NCBI GenBank assembly: GCA_003577005.1
Contig: QEUW01000033.1
Coordinates: forward strand, 9,006-43,845
From: Chloroflexota bacterium
GTDB taxonomy: Bacteria; Chloroflexota; Anaerolineae; Caldilineales; Caldilineaceae
Reading direction: 5' to 3'
DNA length: 34,840 nt
The translations under genes and the position numbers were made by a program. How positions within the stretch are numbered: position 1 is the first letter of the stretch; each line of letters starts with the position of its first letter. The notes beneath the pieces are model-generated. The model did no database searches. It was not told where the DNA came from and worked only from the letters and a program-made list of their open reading frames with translations. Below, piece by piece: positions 32,079-34,840 of the stretch.

Positions 32079-32657
32079 TCATACCGATTTGCTCGGCCAC
32101 GCGCCGGGCGTATAGGGCCAGTTCAACTGCTTGCAGATCGCCTCCCAGCGGGAGGCCATATCAGGCGCGTAGAGAAACGGCTCGTAGCCTAACTTGAGAT
32201 AGATCGCCAGCGCCGGCAACCGTTCGTCGTCGGTCAGCAGGTAGATATTGCGGTAGCCGGCGCTGAGCAGGCGATGCGTGACCGCGGCGCAGACCGTCCA
32301 GCCCAGCCCCTTGCCTTTGTGGGTGGGGTCGGCGGCCACCCAGCCGAGTTCGCCGCCAAAAGGATGCAGCTCGTGGGGCCGGTGATTGGCAAGCGCTGTC
32401 GCCACGACCTTGCCCGTAGCGCGATGGATGGCAAAAAACCAGCCACCGGGCAAGATCATTGCCTTGAGCGCAGCTACCCGCTCGTCATCCCAGCCGTGAA
32501 AGCCGGCCAGCGCCATGACCTCAAGCCAGGCCGCTTCGTCGCCCGGCTGATAGGTGCGCAGGTCATAGTCAGGGTGCAGGCGCAAAGGAGGCGGGGCGGC
32601 CAACCGGCTCAACGGCCAGACCATGCGTAGTTGTTGCCTGGGTGTTTCGGTCTGCAT
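32079..32657 (-). CDS. GNAT family N-acetyltransferase
   Basis: A 192-aa acetyltransferase. After an N-terminal proline-rich lead, the GNAT domain runs from YDLRTYQPGDEAAWLEV (about 31) to GYEPFLY (about 170). The acetyl-CoA pyrophosphate loop is HKGKGLG (113-119), following ELGWVAADPT. YLLTDDERLPALAIYLKLGY is the typical motif B with the C-terminal Tyr. AAAGGA lies 5 bases before the ATG. The gene starts 17 bases after the permease stop, so it is part of the transporter operon. The substrate is unknown. Confidence 0.9.
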   Translation of the reverse strand: MQTETPRQQLRMVWPLSRLAAPPPLRLHPDYDLRTYQPGDEAAWLEVMALAGFHGWDDERVAALKAMILPGGWFFAIHRATGKVVATALANHRPHELHPFGGELGWVAADPTHKGKGLGWTVCAAVTHRLLSAGYRNIYLLTDDERLPALAIYLKLGYEPFLYAPDMASRWEAICKQLNWPYTPGAWPSKSV

Positions 32658-32674
32658 AGTATCCTTTGCGCGTA

Positions 32675-33562
32675 CTAACCCTTCAACCCTGTGAGTGCGA
32701 TGCCGCGCACAAAGTTACGCTGGAAGATGAGAAAGACAATCAGCGGCGGCAGCGAGATCAAAACACCGCCGGCCATGACGGCCTGGTAATCTTGGGCGCC
32801 AAAGCGGTCGGCAATGCGGCTGAGCACCAGCGGCAGCGTCATCTTGTCGCGGTCGGTGAGGATAACGAGCGGCCAGAGATAGGCATTGAAGCTGCTGAGA
32901 AAGGTAAAGATCGCCAGCACCGAAAGCAGCGGGCGGGCCAGCGGCAGGATGATCCGCCGGTAGATGCCAAAGTCGCCACAACCGTCGATCTTGGCCGCAT
33001 CGTAGAGTTCGCCGGGGATGCCGTAGATAAACTGGCGGCTGAGAAAGATGCCAAACGACGAAAAGATAGCTGGAACCCACAGCCCCCACAGCGTGTTGAG
33101 CAGGCCAAGATTCTTCATCACGATGTAGAGTGGAATCAACAACGTGAGGAAAGGCACCATCGTCGTCGACAGAATAAAGTAGAAGAGAATGCGCCGCCCC
33201 GGAAAGTCCAACCGGGCAAAGACAAAGCCCCCCAACGACGAGGTAAAGAGCACAGCGAGCACAGTGCCAGCGGTGACGAGAAAGCTGTTGACATAGGCCA
33301 GCGGCAGATTGGCGCGCTCGGGGTTGAGCACCATGGCATAGGCGCTGAGCGTCCACTCCTGCGGCAGCAGCCGGATAGGGATACTCACAATGTCGGCGCC
33401 GGTCTTGAACGAAGAGAAGACCAGCCACAGAAAGGGATAGAACATGAGCACGCTAAAGACCGCCAGCAGCGCGAGCATCACCGCCTCAATCCGGTTTTCT
33501 TCCCTCGACCAGCGGTTGCGCCTCCCAATCGCCGGGTTAGACAGCGTACGTTGTTGTGCCAT
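32675..33562 (-). CDS. carbohydrate ABC transporter permease (MalG/UgpE type)
   Basis: A 295-aa inner-membrane permease with six helices. The EAA loop that docks the ATPase is present at about 189-211 (AAKIDGCGDFG..., LPLARP). The N-terminal FYPFLWLVFSSFKTGADI and the final VRGIALTGLKG are standard for the CUT1 MalG subfamily. ATG 33562 has GGAG about 8 bases upstream; the frame extends further without a good start. It pairs with the MalF-type permease at 33636-34580. No ATPase gene is in the window, so a shared MsmK-like ATPase is possible. Confidence 0.93.
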   Translation of the reverse strand: MAQQRTLSNPAIGRRNRWSREENRIEAVMLALLAVFSVLMFYPFLWLVFSSFKTGADIVSIPIRLLPQEWTLSAYAMVLNPERANLPLAYVNSFLVTAGTVLAVLFTSSLGGFVFARLDFPGRRILFYFILSTTMVPFLTLLIPLYIVMKNLGLLNTLWGLWVPAIFSSFGIFLSRQFIYGIPGELYDAAKIDGCGDFGIYRRIILPLARPLLSVLAIFTFLSSFNAYLWPLVILTDRDKMTLPLVLSRIADRFGAQDYQAVMAGGVLISLPPLIVFLIFQRNFVRGIALTGLKG

Positions 33563-33578
33563 GAACCCACTCCGAACT

Positions 33579-33623
33579 GTCAACTCTCAATTGTCAGTGC
33601 CTAACTGACAATTGAGAGTTGAC
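33579..33623. repeat. 19-bp perfect fold-back heptad repeat between the permease genes
   Basis: Arms 33579-33597 and 33605-33623 are exact inverted copies with a 7-base loop. Read outward, both contain heptads ATTGAGA and GTTGACA. The hairpin fills most of the 73-base gap between the MalF and MalG genes and ends just before the MalG ribosome site. Confidence 0.75.
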
Positions 33624-33635
33624 AATTCACTATGA

Positions 33636-34580
33636 TCAATGTTCCCAGTTCACCTGCCAGCGTTGAAGCTGGAAGACTGTGGCAAAGAGCAACAGCACAA
33701 AGACAACCAGCGAGACAGCCGCGCCGTAGCCCAGGTTGAGCGTTTGGAAGCCGAGCTGGTAGGTGTAGAGAGCCAGCGTACGCGTGCTAAAGCCGGGGCC
33801 GGGCATCAAGAAGAACGGCTCGAACATCTGCACGGTGCCAATGACGCTCACCACTACCTGATAGACCAGCACCGGGCGGATCAACGGCAGCGTAATTCGG
33901 AAGAAGAGATGCCAGAAACCGGCGCCGTCGAGCCGCGCTGCCTCATAGAGGCTTTCGGGCACGTCGTTCATCCCAGCCAGCAGGATCACTGCTGCACCAC
34001 CTACGTTGGCCCAGATCACCATTGCCGTAATGCACCAGAGCGCCTGGTCGGTGCTGGTGAGGAAAGGCTGTTCGGGCAACCCAAGCGACGCCAGCACCGA
34101 GTTGAAGGTTCCGCCCGTGGGCCGGTAGAGAAAGCGCCACAGGTAGATATAGGCCACCGTCGGCGTCACGACTGGCAGGTAATAGAGCGCCAGAAAGAAG
34201 CTCTGCACTTTGCCCTTGATGCTGCTGTAGGCCAGCGCCAGCAACAGGGCCAGCCCGACAGCCACCACGATCTCCACCACCGAAAAGAGCAACGTTGTAC
34301 GTAATGCCAGCCAAAAGTACTGGTCTGACACTGCCTTGCTGAAATTGCGCAGGCCAACGTAGACCGGTGTGGTCAGGAAGTCCCAGTTGTGGAACGAAAG
34401 CCAGATGGCAGTGCCAAATGGAATGACAAAAACCACCGCGTAAAAAACGAGCACAGCGACGGCAAAGATCAACGCCAACGGGCTGGAACGGCGGAAGCGC
34501 TGCCAGACACCGTACCGCTTGTCCTCAACCAGGTTGATGGGGCGGCCCACAGCTGATGGAATCGTTTCAGATTGTCTCAT
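33636..34580 (-). CDS. carbohydrate ABC transporter permease (MalF/UgpA type)
   Basis: A 314-aa permease with six main helices after a cytoplasmic N-terminus of about 35 residues. The EAA loop is at about 213-236 (YEAARLDGAGFWHL..., LPLIRP). FNSVLASLGLPEQPFLTSTDQAL before it is typical of CUT1 MalF-like subunits that face a lipoprotein binding protein. The ATG at 34580 has only a weak ribosome site. It lies 71 bases downstream of the solute-binding protein gene, with a hairpin between. Substrate range (oligosaccharide, polyol or glycerol-phosphate) cannot be decided here. Confidence 0.93.
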   Translation of the reverse strand: MRQSETIPSAVGRPINLVEDKRYGVWQRFRRSSPLALIFAVAVLVFYAVVFVIPFGTAIWLSFHNWDFLTTPVYVGLRNFSKAVSDQYFWLALRTTLLFSVVEIVVAVGLALLLALAYSSIKGKVQSFFLALYYLPVVTPTVAYIYLWRFLYRPTGGTFNSVLASLGLPEQPFLTSTDQALWCITAMVIWANVGGAAVILLAGMNDVPESLYEAARLDGAGFWHLFFRITLPLIRPVLVYQVVVSVIGTVQMFEPFFLMPGPGFSTRTLALYTYQLGFQTLNLGYGAAVSLVVFVLLLFATVFQLQRWQVNWEH

Positions 34581-34604
34581 GGTAAAGGGGTGAGCCTGTC
34601 GGCG

Positions 34605-34633
34605 AAGCGAGGCTCTTGATAAAAGCCTCGCTT
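34605..34633. terminator. hairpin between binding-protein and permease genes
   Basis: AAGCGAGGCT (34605-34614) pairs with AGCCTCGCTT (34624-34633) around a 9-base loop. In such operons a hairpin here often lets the binding protein be made in excess over the permeases. The core is the same as that of the terminator at 24832-24858. Confidence 0.55.
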
Positions 34634-34651
34634 CTTGTACATCTCCAATCT

Positions 34652-34840
34652 CTATGCACCGCGGATGCGTTCACGCGCCTGGTCTTCCTGTTCTTGCAGA
34701 TAGGCGTCTATATTCGCCAGCGCCTCGGTGATGCTGATCTCCTGGCGCAGCGCCCGCTCGAATTCGGTAGATGCCGGACCGTGATTGGCGACATGGTCAC
34801 CTGGGAAGCGGGCAACCGGCCACATGCCTTCGGCGATGCG
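34652..34840 (-). CDS. C-terminal end of an extracellular solute-binding protein (partial)
   Basis: The last 62 residues of a minus-strand gene that runs off the window. FERALRQEISITEALANIDA followed by YLQEQEDQARERIRGA is the usual helical end of family 1 solute-binding proteins (ALxxAL...EAL...). Position just upstream of MalF- and MalG-type permeases supports this. The signal peptide and ligand-binding residues are outside the window. Confidence 0.75.
   Translation of the reverse strand, partial: RIAEGMWPVARFPGDHVANHGPASTEFERALRQEISITEALANIDAYLQEQEDQARERIRGA

Noticed and set aside
32666..33604. Plus-strand open frame of 312 codons
   Set aside because: It is antisense to the MalG-type permease, and its charged Q/R/E-rich product is the usual mirror of hydrophobic codons.
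33639..34304. Plus-strand open frame of 221 codons
   Set aside because: It is antisense to the MalF-type permease and has the same mirror composition.

Overview
The window reads as a piece of a GC-rich bacterial chromosome, most likely from the Chloroflexota (Anaerolineae/Caldilinea-like). This is an inference from gene content: large polytopic GT39/DUF2142-type proteins with C-terminal beta domains, a BTAD/NB-ARC/TPR regulator, DUF5671 membrane proteins, a two-domain Usp next to a Lon-like protease, and a sugar ABC transporter next to PhyH and Gfo/Idh genes. No rRNA, tRNA, CRISPR array, phage gene or intact insertion sequence was seen.

Layout. 1-2.9 kb: an OmpR-type response regulator, a YbaK-type editing protein, a PspC protein and an M19 dipeptidase. 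3.0-7.5 kb: two overlapping genes for polytopic envelope glycosyltransferase-like proteins. 7.5-11.3 kb (minus): Lon-like protease, universal stress protein and DUF433 antitoxin, ending in the remains of a DUF5615 toxin. 11.6-12.3 kb: a lipoprotein. 12.5-14.1 kb (minus): a PDZ/multi-TM sensor-like protein with no kinase domain. 14.3-18.3 kb (plus): a six-gene run (methyltransferase, alpha/beta hydrolase, exported Ig-like protein, duplicated His/Glu-rich membrane protein, AhpD-like protein, small protein). 18.6-22.0 kb (minus): a 1125-aa SARP/AfsR-type regulator. 22.3-24.8 kb: a truncated DUF362 gene, a 2OG-Fe(II) dioxygenase, an aldo/keto reductase and a small membrane protein. 25.3-30.1 kb: a BON protein, an M20 amidohydrolase, a lipoprotein, a single-pass protein and a DUF5671 repeat protein. 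30.1-34.8 kb (minus): the end of a solute-binding protein, two sugar-type permeases, a GNAT acetyltransferase, a PhyH dioxygenase and a Gfo/Idh/MocA dehydrogenase.

The two strongest hunting results are these. (1) The promoters of the 11.65-kb lipoprotein and of the 14.36-kb operon share a triple direct repeat, GC(G/C)AACG. Its spacing (12 then 11 bp) and its distance to a -10-like hexamer (9 nt) are identical at both sites. This geometry is the one used by SARP activators, and a SARP-type gene lies at the far end of the same block, so 11.5-22 kb may be one undescribed SARP-controlled pathway. (2) Low-GC heptad repeats of the form RTTSNNN recur, usually as head-to-head (fold-back) pairs. They lie in loops of a membrane protein, in the linker of the SARP protein, across the end of one gene and the start of the next, and between two permease genes. 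The sequence also shows a toxin gene reduced to its two ends beside an intact antitoxin. Many genes end in long, mostly U-tract-free hairpins.
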